A DNA stretch of 64,000 bases from an uncultured Paraglaciecola sp. GTDB lineage: Bacteria > Pseudomonadota > Gammaproteobacteria > Enterobacterales > Alteromonadaceae. The first letter of the stretch is position 1; every line of letters begins with the position of its first letter. The stretch covers positions 26,081 through 90,080 of the forward strand of contig CANMKA010000016.1 of NCBI GenBank assembly GCA_947498355.1, in the 5' to 3' direction. Below are positions 26,586-35,222 of this stretch, in pieces. The notes under the pieces were generated by a model. That model saw only the letters and a list, made by a program, of their open reading frames with translations, made no database searches and was not told where the DNA came from. A program made the translations under genes and the position numbers.

Positions 26586-27496
26586 TAAAACAGCAGAAGG
26601 TTTAGGTCGTAGGCACGCTCGATGTTTTTCTTCAGTAATTCAGGATCATCACTAAAGGGCGCTATTACGTGTTGAATTTCATCAAATGGGTACTCAACCG
26701 TTTCTTCATAGTTAGTATGATAAACATATTGATAGTTGTTTTTAATTTCAGGGTCGAGTGGATATGCATTCCTAACATCAGTACCGGGCCAAATCGACGC
26801 AACATCTCTGTCGATACGAAACTGGACAGATTGAAGTAACCCATAAGGGATAGGTTTATTTTTATCCATAAATTCAGTCAGTAAGGTCCAAAATTTACAT
26901 GCTTGATCATAATTATCAGCACACAAAACCGCATACTGAGAGTCACGCTTGGCAGATGCATGGTAGATTTTAGGCACTAGGGTATTAACCGCCATCCCGG
27001 AGCCTCGGCTATAACCAATCGAACCTCGATACATATCCACTTGTTCAAAGGGAATAACCAACTCTGGATGGCTGGCAAACGCAGGAAAATACACATTACC
27101 GGTTTTACGATCACAGACCACCGCAAGGGCTTGCTTTTTCTTCGATTTTTTAAACTGTACCGCCGAATATATCAGTAATAAAAGCTGGATAAAATATTCA
27201 ATTGGGCTATCAAACATTTGCCATATACCGTGAGATAGACCAGAAATAATTTGTCCAATGACAATAAAAACAAAAAATGTCATACCCATTGCCCCGTTAG
27301 CCCAGTGATCTGAGTCTCTTAATGAACCGGTCATCATTAGCGAAGCATACCGTCCATCAATACTTAACGTTCTATCGTGAAAACCCATAATATCGTCGTA
27401 ATCTATTTCGACTTTACGAAAGTATTTGCCTAAGGCCTTTGCTGTAGGCTTTTTAGGGGATCTAAGGTCTTGGGTAACGTGTTCGGTGTTAATCAT
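26585..27496 (-). CDS. Putative T6SS immunity protein, tandem copy 4 (distinct membrane segment)
   Basis: At 303 residues it matches copy 5 almost everywhere except residues ~75-105. There the first helix and the periplasmic-side loop are replaced by VFIVIGQIISGLSHGIWQMF and DSPIEYFI. The N-terminus also differs slightly (RSPKKPTA, YDDIMGF). The soluble domain carries the VDMYRGSIG/NTLVPK block. The unique membrane segment is the one part expected to face a pore-forming toxin in the inner membrane, so this copy may have a different specificity (inference). Confidence 0.75.
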   Translation of the reverse strand: MINTEHVTQDLRSPKKPTAKALGKYFRKVEIDYDDIMGFHDRTLSIDGRYASLMMTGSLRDSDHWANGAMGMTFFVFIVIGQIISGLSHGIWQMFDSPIEYFIQLLLLIYSAVQFKKSKKKQALAVVCDRKTGNVYFPAFASHPELVIPFEQVDMYRGSIGYSRGSGMAVNTLVPKIYHASAKRDSQYAVLCADNYDQACKFWTLLTEFMDKNKPIPYGLLQSVQFRIDRDVASIWPGTDVRNAYPLDPEIKNNYQYVYHTNYEETVEYPFDEIQHVIAPFSDDPELLKKNIERAYDLNLLLF

Positions 27497-28410
27497 TAAA
27501 ACAATAGAAGGTTTAGGTCGTAGGCACGTTCGATGTTTTTCTTCAGTAATTCAGGATCATCACTAAAGGGCGCTATTACGTGTTGAATTTCATCAAATGG
27601 GTACTCAACCGTTTCTTCATAGTTAGTATGATAAACATATCTGTAATTATTTTTTATTTCAGGGTCGAGTGGATATGCATTCCTAACATCAGTGTCAGGC
27701 CATATCGATGCTTCGTCTATATCAATATGAAACTGGACAGATTGTAACAACCCATAAGGGATAGGTTTATTTTTATCCATAAATTCAGTCAGTAAGGTCC
27801 AACGTTTACACGCTTGGTCGTAATTGTCTGCGAATAACACGGCATACTGAGAATCACGCTTGGCAGATGCATGGTAGATTTTAGGCACTAGGGTATTAAC
27901 CGCCATCCCGGAGCCTCGGCTATAACCAATCGAACCTCGATACATATCCACTTGTTCAAAGGGAATAACCAACTCTGGATGGCTGGCAAACGCCGGAAAA
28001 TACACATTACCGGTTTTACGATCACACACTACAGCAAGATTTTGTTTTTTCTTCGATTTTTTAAACTGTATTGCTGCATATATCAGTAATAAAAGCTGTG
28101 TGCCCCACGTGTAAGGCTGAGTTAAATAAGGCCCCAACTCGCCAAATTTAATCAATGCCGTCAGCTGCATAAAAACAACTATGCCAAAAAAGGTCATGCC
28201 CATGGCACCATTAGCCCATTGAGCAGTATCTTTAAATGAGCCCATCATCAATAGTGAAATATAGCGGCCATCGGTGCTTAATGAACGATCATGAAAACCA
28301 ATAATATCCTCGTAATCTATTTCGACTTTACGAAAGTATTTGCCTAAGGCCTTTGCTGCGGACTTTTTAGGAGGTCTAAGGTCTTGGGTAACGTGTTCGG
28401 TGTTAATCAT
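27496..28410 (-). CDS. Putative T6SS immunity protein, tandem copy 3
   Basis: This 304-residue copy is a mosaic. Its N-terminus (KKSAAKAL, SFKDTAQWANG) and second helix (YAAIQFKKSKKKQNLAVV) match copy 1, but its mid-domain block VDMYRGSIG/NTLVPK matches copies 4 and 5. It has a private HIDIDEASIWPD segment near residue 235. Like its neighbours it has two membrane helices and a coupled TAATG start. Confidence 0.75.
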   Translation of the reverse strand: MINTEHVTQDLRPPKKSAAKALGKYFRKVEIDYEDIIGFHDRSLSTDGRYISLLMMGSFKDTAQWANGAMGMTFFGIVVFMQLTALIKFGELGPYLTQPYTWGTQLLLLIYAAIQFKKSKKKQNLAVVCDRKTGNVYFPAFASHPELVIPFEQVDMYRGSIGYSRGSGMAVNTLVPKIYHASAKRDSQYAVLFADNYDQACKRWTLLTEFMDKNKPIPYGLLQSVQFHIDIDEASIWPDTDVRNAYPLDPEIKNNYRYVYHTNYEETVEYPFDEIQHVIAPFSDDPELLKKNIERAYDLNLLLF

Positions 28411-29324
28411 TAAAACAGCAGAAGGTTTAGGTCGTAGGCACGCTCGATGTTTTTCTTCAGTAATTCAGGATCATCACTAAAGGGCGCTATTACGTGTTGA
28501 ATTTCATCAAATGGGTACTCAACCGTTTCTTCATAGTTAGTATGATAAACATATTGATAGTTGTTTTTAATTTCAGGGTCGAGTGGATATGCATTCCTAA
28601 CATCAGTACCGGGCCAAATCGACGCAACATCTCTGTCGATACGAAACTGGACAGATTGAAGTAACCCATAAGGGATAGGTTTATTTTTATCCATAAATTC
28701 AGTCAGTAAGGTCCAAAATTTACATGCTTGGTCATAATTGTCAGCACATAAAACCGCATACTGGGAATCACGCTTGGCAGATGCATGGTAAATTTTAGGA
28801 ACCACACACTCTACAGCCATACCGGAACCACGGCTATAACCAACTGAGCCTGTATACATCTCCACTTGTTCAAAGGGAATAACCAACTCTGGATGGCTGG
28901 CAAACGCAGGAAAATACACATTACCGGTTTTACGATCACAGACCACCGCAAGGGCTTGCTTTTTCTTCGATTTTTTAAACTGTACCGCCGAATATATCAG
29001 TAATAAAAGCTGTGTGCCCCACGTGTAAGGCTGGGTTAAATAAGGCCCCAACTCGCCAAATTTAATCAATGCCGCCAGCTGCATAAAAACAACTATGCCA
29101 AAAAATGTCATACCCATTGCCCCGTTAGCCCAGTGATCTGAGTCCTTTAATGAACCGGTCATCATTAGCGAAGCATACCGTCCATCAATACTTAACGTTC
29201 TATCGTGAAAACCCATAATATCCTCGTAATCTATTTCGACTTTACGAAAGTATTTACCTAAGGCCTTTGCTGCGGACTTTTTAGGAGGTCTAAGGTCTTG
29301 GGTAACGTGTTCGGTGTTAATCAT
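28410..29324 (-). CDS. Putative T6SS immunity protein, tandem copy 2
   Basis: This 304-residue copy joins a copy-1-like N-terminus (KKSAAKAL) and mid-domain block (VEMYTGSVG/ECVVPK) to the membrane region and late segment of copy 5 (SLKDSDHWANG, LAALIKFG, RIDRDVASIWPG). It has two membrane helices and a coupled TAATG start. It is a second clear recombinant within the array. Confidence 0.75.
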   Translation of the reverse strand: MINTEHVTQDLRPPKKSAAKALGKYFRKVEIDYEDIMGFHDRTLSIDGRYASLMMTGSLKDSDHWANGAMGMTFFGIVVFMQLAALIKFGELGPYLTQPYTWGTQLLLLIYSAVQFKKSKKKQALAVVCDRKTGNVYFPAFASHPELVIPFEQVEMYTGSVGYSRGSGMAVECVVPKIYHASAKRDSQYAVLCADNYDQACKFWTLLTEFMDKNKPIPYGLLQSVQFRIDRDVASIWPGTDVRNAYPLDPEIKNNYQYVYHTNYEETVEYPFDEIQHVIAPFSDDPELLKKNIERAYDLNLLLF

Positions 29325-30238
29325 TAAAACAGCAGAAGGTTTAGGTCGTAGGCACGTTCGATGTTTTTCTTCAGTAATTCAGGATCATCACTAAAGGGCG
29401 CTATTACGTGTTGAATTTCATCAAATGGGTACTCAACCGTTTCTTCATAGTTAGTATGATAAACATATCTGTAATTATTTTTAATTTCAGGATCTAGGGG
29501 GTAACGGTCCTTCACATCGGTCCCTCGCCAAATTGCCGCACTATCCCTGTCGATACGGAACTGGATAGACTTCATCAACCCATAAGGGATAGGTTTATTT
29601 TTATCCATAAATTCAGTCAGTAAGGTCCAACGTTTACACGCTTGGTCGTAATTGTCTGCGAATAACACGGCATACTGAGAATCACGCTTGGCAGATGCAT
29701 GGTAAATTTTAGGAACCACACACTCTACAGCCATACCGGAACCACGGCTATAACCAACTGAGCCTGTATACATCTCCACTTGTTCAAAGGGAATAACCAA
29801 CTCTGGATGGCTGGCAAACGCAGGAAAATACACATTACCGGTTTTACGATCACACACTACAGCAAGATTTTGTTTTTTCTTCGATTTTTTAAACTGTATT
29901 GCTGCATATATCAGTAATAAAAGCTGTGTGCCCCACGTGTAAGGCTGAGTTAAATAAGGCCCTAACTCACCAAATTTAATCAATGCCGTCAGCTGCATAA
30001 AAGCAATCATACCAAAAAAGGTCATGCCCATGGCACCATTAGCCCATTGAGCAGTATCTTTAAATGAGCCCATCATCAACAGTGAAATATGGCGGCCATC
30101 GGTGCTTAATGAGCGATCATGAAAACCAATAATATCCTCGTAATCTATTTCGACTTTACGAAAGTATTTACCTAAGGCCTTTGCTGCGGACTTTTTAGGA
30201 GGTCTAAGGTCTTGGGTAACGTGTTCGGTGTTAATCAT
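29324..30238 (-). CDS. Putative T6SS immunity protein, tandem copy 1 (effector-proximal)
   Basis: The start is placed at 30238, where MINTEHVTQD matches all other copies; upstream in-frame codons lie inside the effector gene. The 304-residue protein has two membrane helices and the VEMYTGSVG/ECVVPK block. It also has a private late segment (LMKSIQF, DSAAIWRGTDVKDRYPL). Its ATG is 5 bp after the effector stop, the usual place for a cognate immunity gene, so this copy is the best candidate for direct immunity to the adjacent effector. The last ~50 residues (NYEETVEYPFDEIQHVIAPF onward) are the same in all five copies. Confidence 0.78.
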   Translation of the reverse strand: MINTEHVTQDLRPPKKSAAKALGKYFRKVEIDYEDIIGFHDRSLSTDGRHISLLMMGSFKDTAQWANGAMGMTFFGMIAFMQLTALIKFGELGPYLTQPYTWGTQLLLLIYAAIQFKKSKKKQNLAVVCDRKTGNVYFPAFASHPELVIPFEQVEMYTGSVGYSRGSGMAVECVVPKIYHASAKRDSQYAVLFADNYDQACKRWTLLTEFMDKNKPIPYGLMKSIQFRIDRDSAAIWRGTDVKDRYPLDPEIKNNYRYVYHTNYEETVEYPFDEIQHVIAPFSDDPELLKKNIERAYDLNLLLF

Positions 30239-30243
30239 AAATA

Positions 30244-33200
30244 TTAGTCTATTCCTAATTGTATTTTTAAGGCCTGATTGAGCAATACCAAATTCACCTC
30301 TGTGCTTTGCCACTCGGTATTATCTTCAAGAATACCCTCTTCGTCTCGCTCACTAACAGGCAACCTAAATTCATTATCGGCAAAGGCAGCACTAACAGGT
30401 CGCCCCCTTCCTTTTGGATAACTTTTCACGCGCATACGAAAGGTTAGCCTAGTGGTATTCAGCTTTTTAAAAAGTGATGCACATACATATTGATTGAGGT
30501 CAATCCGTAAACCTTGCCCACCTGAGATAGTCGTAATTGATACATTATCCCAAAACTGCTGTAGCCACTGCTGCCCTCGACCAAGGGCCTTACCTAAGAT
30601 AATGTTTTGATATTCTTCATCGTTACCGCCAAAGTCAAATAAGCCAGCACGGGGTTTGATTGCAAACTCCACATTAATAAAATTAGGCGCAGTATTGCTT
30701 GGGCATGACAAAATAAAATAGGCTTCTGTTGGGTCTTCATAAGTACTGACCATGCCATCTGTGGCGGCAAGGGTATAGGTGTCGTATAACTTTTCTACAT
30801 TGTCACTATGCACTTGGGGCGCCATGAGTTTTTGGGCTAGGTCATGGTACGCGTAGTCTGGGCGTTGCTGCCAACAGTAGTAAGGATTATCCCCTATCCA
30901 ATCTTTTTTGCCATCACCGTATGCGTCTGTTCCCCACGGATTCACTTTTAACCAGCGCTCTAACTCTTCATCAACAAAACAAAAATAAATTACCGCACCC
31001 ACCAATACAATTAATAGCCCTATCCAACCGGCACGTGAGCTTATAATCAAACTGCGCATTAAAAGGGTTAAGGCTTTGGCGTCGGCATATATCATTAAGC
31101 CAAAGCCCACGCCCATGGTGGCTAAACCAAAGGCGGCATCGTTGTCGCCACGTCTAATTGCTGTATAAGCATCAAAAAAACTAGTGACAGCACTAAATAC
31201 TGAGGCGGCAATATTAGCTCGATACATCCATGTGGTTAAAGTAAACCAACCTTTAACTTGTGCTGGAACATTTACTTCGCCTATTCTTAAATGCTCTAAC
31301 TGTAGCTTACTTGGGTGTCCTGTTTTCATCACATAAGCTTCACGAGCCAAGGTCATAACCACAGCAGAAAAATCGGCTATACCGCCCACAAACTCTTTAT
31401 AGGTACCCGGGTTACTGAGCTCAAATTGTTCCCAACTGCGAGTTAAATTAATTACCTCAAATAAACCCACTGCGCCTAAAATACCAATATTGCCTTTGGT
31501 TAAGGTATCTACCGTGACATTGGACAAAAACTTTTGATTGGCGAGTTTTTCGGTGGCTTCGGCAAAGTCGGCAAGTTTTTCATTGGCAATCGTATTTTTG
31601 CTGATATCTGCATTTAGTTTTACATTAGCTTGCCTGAGCTGTTCGATTTCATGGGCCAAAGAGGTGGTTTTAAATTGTTGAGCATCGGCCACTTCTTTTA
31701 AGGCAATGACGTCTAACTTTAGTTGACTAGCTCCCTCCCCCGCCATGACTCCTTGGGCTTTTTCAGCCATTTCGAGCAACTGATTCACTTTACTACGTAA
31801 ATGCATTACATCTTCAACGGTATCAACTGTTATGCCTGTAGACGTGACTAAACTAGTTCGACTGTTATTTTGTCCACGTAACAAATTTCTTATTTCTTCA
31901 CTCAGCTCTCGGGCGATTTCTGCGCGTGAACGCGCATTAAGGGCAATAAACCCCTCAGAGAATTTGCCGTTGTGATAGTCTTGAGCCGTCATTTCTAGCA
32001 CAGTGAACTGTCCATTTTCTAACTGATTAATAATACGTAATGCTGCCATTAAGCCTTTATTTTTGCTTAGGTGGGCACTGCCCAAGTGTTTTATTTTACT
32101 TTCGATATGAGCAAGTTGATTATTAATACTACGTAGAGATTTTTGTGCTTTATTAAATTTTTTATCAATGGCACCAAGTTCAGCTTTAAGCTTTTTTATT
32201 TCAGGCTCCGCCAAACGATGCTGCTTTTGATATTCCGCTTCCTTGGTATCTAGTCCTTGCACTTTTTTAGCAAGACTTTGTTCCGCATTTTTTAACTGTG
32301 CCTGTAGTTTTTCACGTTTAATTGTTTGAGTATTAAGTTCTGTTTCTAACTGCTTTTTTGTCGCAATGCTATCAGCTTTTTCGCCTTGTACTTGCTGATT
32401 ATATGCCGCAGTTGTTTGCGCCTGACCTTCCTTTGCACTGGCAATCAAAGATAGATCTAAATACCCAGTCGACATGCCCATTAAAGCTTGGCTGAGACGA
32501 CGACCAATTTGCTCTACCGCTTGTTGGTCCATATCATCAAACGACTCATCTGCGGCAACCATTTGGACACGTTCGAGACTAAATTTAGGGTTAAATGGAT
32601 CTTTGTGATCAGTTGTATCAAGCTCAATACCTGCCGGCTTATTATGTGTCGCAGGTTTCTTAGGCTTGCCAAAAAACAACTCGGCTATTGGGTGAGGCGC
32701 TTGATCAGGGTGTTCTCCAACCAAGGCTAATAATGTAGGCGAGGTGGTGGCATCTGTAGTTAAGTTATCCCAGTCTTGTTTTGCTAAGATAATAGTGGGG
32801 TACTGATGGGCGGGATGAATTTTTAATACCAACGCTAAATCTTTTATAGCATCAATGCCCGACGCGTAATGGCCGTTATTATGGTAAGCAAAGTCTTCCA
32901 TACAGTGGGCTAACTTTACGACATTGGTATCTTTATTAATAAGCTCAACTAAAGTGAGCTGCTGTGCTTTAATTTCTTCAGACAATTCTAATAAATGGTC
33001 GTACCGCAAATATTTTTTTAATTTTTGTTGATCAATGCCGTTATCGCGCCATTTTTTAATTTTGTTTGCAAATTTGAGTTGTTCTTTTTGTAATTTTTCT
33101 GCTTTTTCATCGCCCGTAACTTCAATCTCACCATCGATAATGGCGTCATTCATTTGATAAAAATGGTTGATCATTTTTTCAGCTAATTCAAACTTGGCTT

Positions 33201-34134
33201 TTTTGACTGAATCAACAATAACCTCTTGCCCCTGAGATCCTGTCTTTACACCTTTGATTTCATGTAAAACGCGCGCTATTTCAATCTGAATTTTTAATAT
33301 GGCATCAATGTGATTACGTGCAACATGTAACCCATGACTTAATACAACCGGTGCTAACTTTTCTGACGCAAAGTGTGAAATATTTTGATTAACAGCCTGT
33401 TCGTTTTTAATCAGACCTTTATTCGTAAATCCTCGTTCAAAATCAGAAAGGTTATCTAGTAACTGCATCCTCTTCGTTCTAGCCTTGGCAGCGATAGTCC
33501 TATCAGGACATGTTCTTTCGTTCTCTGATAAAGCTTGCCCTTGGTTTAATCTAGGATCTTCTGGATTCATTCCACCTAGCTTTAGTATTTGTGTCCATGA
33601 CCATTGAACTTCAGAATAGGCCATTTCAACTTTACATTGCTTCCCTCTTATTTTATTCGGGACGATAATGGATGTTAACTGCTCGCAGGTCGCCTCTCTT
33701 CTGCCCTGATTGGCATATTCTTTATTTTTGCGGGTCTTCCAGACTAGAAACCCTTTTTGGAAAGCAAGATTGACATCACTAAATAGCCGTAAATCCTTTT
33801 CACCAACAATTACCTTTAACTCTCGCCACAAATACCCGTCAACAAATACATACACATAGCCGTCAGATAAAGGCGATATATACTCATTACTTTCATCCTT
33901 TGTATCAAATATTAATGGATGTGTATGAACCAACTCTATGTCGGCAACATCTGAATCAACCTCCTGAGGCTGAGCTTGATATAGAGGAATTTTATAGGCC
34001 CCTTCTTTATTTTTCGGATTACTTCTATCGTAAATATACAAAGATAAATTTTCTTGATTCGAACCAACATTCTCAAAAATAAGTGAACGATGTTTAGGCT
34101 GTTGTTCTACTTTATCTGCAGTAATGATGCTCAT
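30244..34134 (-). CDS. Large VasX-like T6SS effector, probably membrane-targeting
   Basis: The 1296-residue protein resembles VasX-type effectors in layout. The N-terminal ~150 residues contain LSDGYVYVFVDGYLWRELKV, typical of the VasX N-terminal/MIX-like region that marks T6SS cargo. Long coiled coils follow (about residues 585-681 and 825-865). Hydrophobic segments lie near residues 878-895, 968-994, 995-1029 and 1032-1050 (GWIGLLIVLVGAVIYFCF). A soluble C-terminal domain with RMRVKSYPKGRG and RLPVSERDEEG ends the protein. VasX-family effectors form pores in target inner membranes. It lies 9 bp after the PAAR-like gene and directly before the tandem two-TM genes. Pore formation is inferred from hydrophobicity and family resemblance; no enzymatic motif was found. 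Confidence 0.8.
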   Translation of the reverse strand: MSIITADKVEQQPKHRSLIFENVGSNQENLSLYIYDRSNPKNKEGAYKIPLYQAQPQEVDSDVADIELVHTHPLIFDTKDESNEYISPLSDGYVYVFVDGYLWRELKVIVGEKDLRLFSDVNLAFQKGFLVWKTRKNKEYANQGRREATCEQLTSIIVPNKIRGKQCKVEMAYSEVQWSWTQILKLGGMNPEDPRLNQGQALSENERTCPDRTIAAKARTKRMQLLDNLSDFERGFTNKGLIKNEQAVNQNISHFASEKLAPVVLSHGLHVARNHIDAILKIQIEIARVLHEIKGVKTGSQGQEVIVDSVKKAKFELAEKMINHFYQMNDAIIDGEIEVTGDEKAEKLQKEQLKFANKIKKWRDNGIDQQKLKKYLRYDHLLELSEEIKAQQLTLVELINKDTNVVKLAHCMEDFAYHNNGHYASGIDAIKDLALVLKIHPAHQYPTIILAKQDWDNLTTDATTSPTLLALVGEHPDQAPHPIAELFFGKPKKPATHNKPAGIELDTTDHKDPFNPKFSLERVQMVAADESFDDMDQQAVEQIGRRLSQALMGMSTGYLDLSLIASAKEGQAQTTAAYNQQVQGEKADSIATKKQLETELNTQTIKREKLQAQLKNAEQSLAKKVQGLDTKEAEYQKQHRLAEPEIKKLKAELGAIDKKFNKAQKSLRSINNQLAHIESKIKHLGSAHLSKNKGLMAALRIINQLENGQFTVLEMTAQDYHNGKFSEGFIALNARSRAEIARELSEEIRNLLRGQNNSRTSLVTSTGITVDTVEDVMHLRSKVNQLLEMAEKAQGVMAGEGASQLKLDVIALKEVADAQQFKTTSLAHEIEQLRQANVKLNADISKNTIANEKLADFAEATEKLANQKFLSNVTVDTLTKGNIGILGAVGLFEVINLTRSWEQFELSNPGTYKEFVGGIADFSAVVMTLAREAYVMKTGHPSKLQLEHLRIGEVNVPAQVKGWFTLTTWMYRANIAASVFSAVTSFFDAYTAIRRGDNDAAFGLATMGVGFGLMIYADAKALTLLMRSLIISSRAGWIGLLIVLVGAVIYFCFVDEELERWLKVNPWGTDAYGDGKKDWIGDNPYYCWQQRPDYAYHDLAQKLMAPQVHSDNVEKLYDTYTLAATDGMVSTYEDPTEAYFILSCPSNTAPNFINVEFAIKPRAGLFDFGGNDEEYQNIILGKALGRGQQWLQQFWDNVSITTISGGQGLRIDLNQYVCASLFKKLNTTRLTFRMRVKSYPKGRGRPVSAAFADNEFRLPVSERDEEGILEDNTEWQSTEVNLVLLNQALKIQLGID

Positions 34135-34143
34135 ATGTTTTCC

Positions 34144-35172
34144 TTAACCTCTAACAATTATATCGTGGTCAAGTTTCTCACTGCCCGATATTTTAACTCT
34201 AATCTGCTTGCCTGCCGCCTTATCCTGCAAGTCACTTTTGTCGCTTATGCTTAATCCCCTAGGTTTGGGTCCCCCCCTTTGGCTCAGAGGCATGGGGGGG
34301 GTGTTTTTATTGTTGGATATCATCAAGTCGCCCTGCCTCACTGCGGGTTTGCCCTCGATGAGCACGTTGAATGAGCCCAAAATAAATTCGGCTTTGCCTT
34401 TAATGGTGCCACTGGCAATGCCTTTCTTTTTGCCGGGCTGATCGCCTGTACTTTTTGAAAAGTTACTCTTGATATTACACGCCGGATTGCCGTTAATTTT
34501 GACCGAACTGGCGGTGCTGGCGGCGTCTTTTGATTTGGCGATATTGCTATAAGGAATGGGCACCACTGATGTCCCAATTTTGGTCCAGCACACGTCTATG
34601 GTTTGCAGGGTGCCACCACTGCCCTTATGCACTGCCGTTTTGCCATTTATGAGTACGTTGTTACCACTAACGGTACTAACAGTTGGCGCTTCAGCCTCAT
34701 GGTCTTTTTCTAAGGTTTCTGTACTGCCAGCCTGCCAACCAAGATGATGTTCGACTAGGGACAGTAAGGCATCGTAATCACTAAGCTCGGCATTTACATC
34801 TAAGCCAGTAGTTGGCTCAATCCAAGGTAATATGGCCTGATTGTTTTGCTCATCCCACTCGGGAGGTGGAATAATATAATCAGGAATAAACTGATTAATC
34901 ATTTCACCTAAGGTCCACCCTGTATATTTAGGCCTTTGGCATTCAGTTATAAAGGCGTCTTGGCTATCAGCTTTGTCTGCAAATATCGCGAGGCCAAAGG
35001 CACTGCCAATTGCTCCATGCTGCCGCGCTGAAATGTTAAACGGCAATAGTGCAACATTGTTATGACGCCATGCTTGATTGCCGTCGCTTCTTATGTCTGC
35101 CGTTAATCGGTCAATATCGTATTGAATACTTAGCGCCTGGTTGCCTGCTTGTGCGTTAATGTATGAGGCCAT
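34144..35172 (-). CDS. PAAR-like (DUF4150) T6SS spike-tip protein
   Basis: This 342-residue protein has an uncharacterised N-terminal ~160 residues containing NVALLPFNISARQHGAIGSA. A PAAR-like DUF4150 domain follows, with NVLINGKTAVHKG, VPIPYSNIA, VKINGNPACNIKSNFSKSTG and NVLIEGKPAVRQGDLMISN. PAAR-like proteins cap the VgrG spike and carry effectors. Its position just before the VasX-like effector and after DUF2169 is the known adaptor-PAAR-effector order. Confidence 0.85.
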   Translation of the reverse strand: MASYINAQAGNQALSIQYDIDRLTADIRSDGNQAWRHNNVALLPFNISARQHGAIGSAFGLAIFADKADSQDAFITECQRPKYTGWTLGEMINQFIPDYIIPPPEWDEQNNQAILPWIEPTTGLDVNAELSDYDALLSLVEHHLGWQAGSTETLEKDHEAEAPTVSTVSGNNVLINGKTAVHKGSGGTLQTIDVCWTKIGTSVVPIPYSNIAKSKDAASTASSVKINGNPACNIKSNFSKSTGDQPGKKKGIASGTIKGKAEFILGSFNVLIEGKPAVRQGDLMISNNKNTPPMPLSQRGGPKPRGLSISDKSDLQDKAAGKQIRVKISGSEKLDHDIIVRG

Positions 35173-35222
35173 GATTACTTCCTTTTTGTGCGCTGTGCTT
35201 TTGACGTATAAACACTAAAACA

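Larger units (their letters stand above)
25535..30238 (-). repeat. Tandem array: five full copies and one partial copy of a ~914-bp gene unit
   Basis: Five units of 912-915 bp follow head to tail (unit starts at 30238, 29324, 28410, 27496 and 26585), with a sixth start at 25671 truncated after ~137 bp. Large blocks are nearly identical between units at DNA level. Variation sits in discrete blocks shared between non-adjacent units, which is the pattern left by unequal crossing-over and gene conversion. Confidence 0.95.

Noticed and set aside
25535..30238. The ~914-bp repeats as a transposon or CRISPR-like array
   Set aside because: Each unit is one complete coding gene joined by TAATG to the next. 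There are no terminal inverted repeats, transposase or spacers.
29324..30313. Longer start for the first tandem copy
   Set aside because: The extra 25 residues lie inside the effector's 3' end, and all other copies start at MINTEHV.
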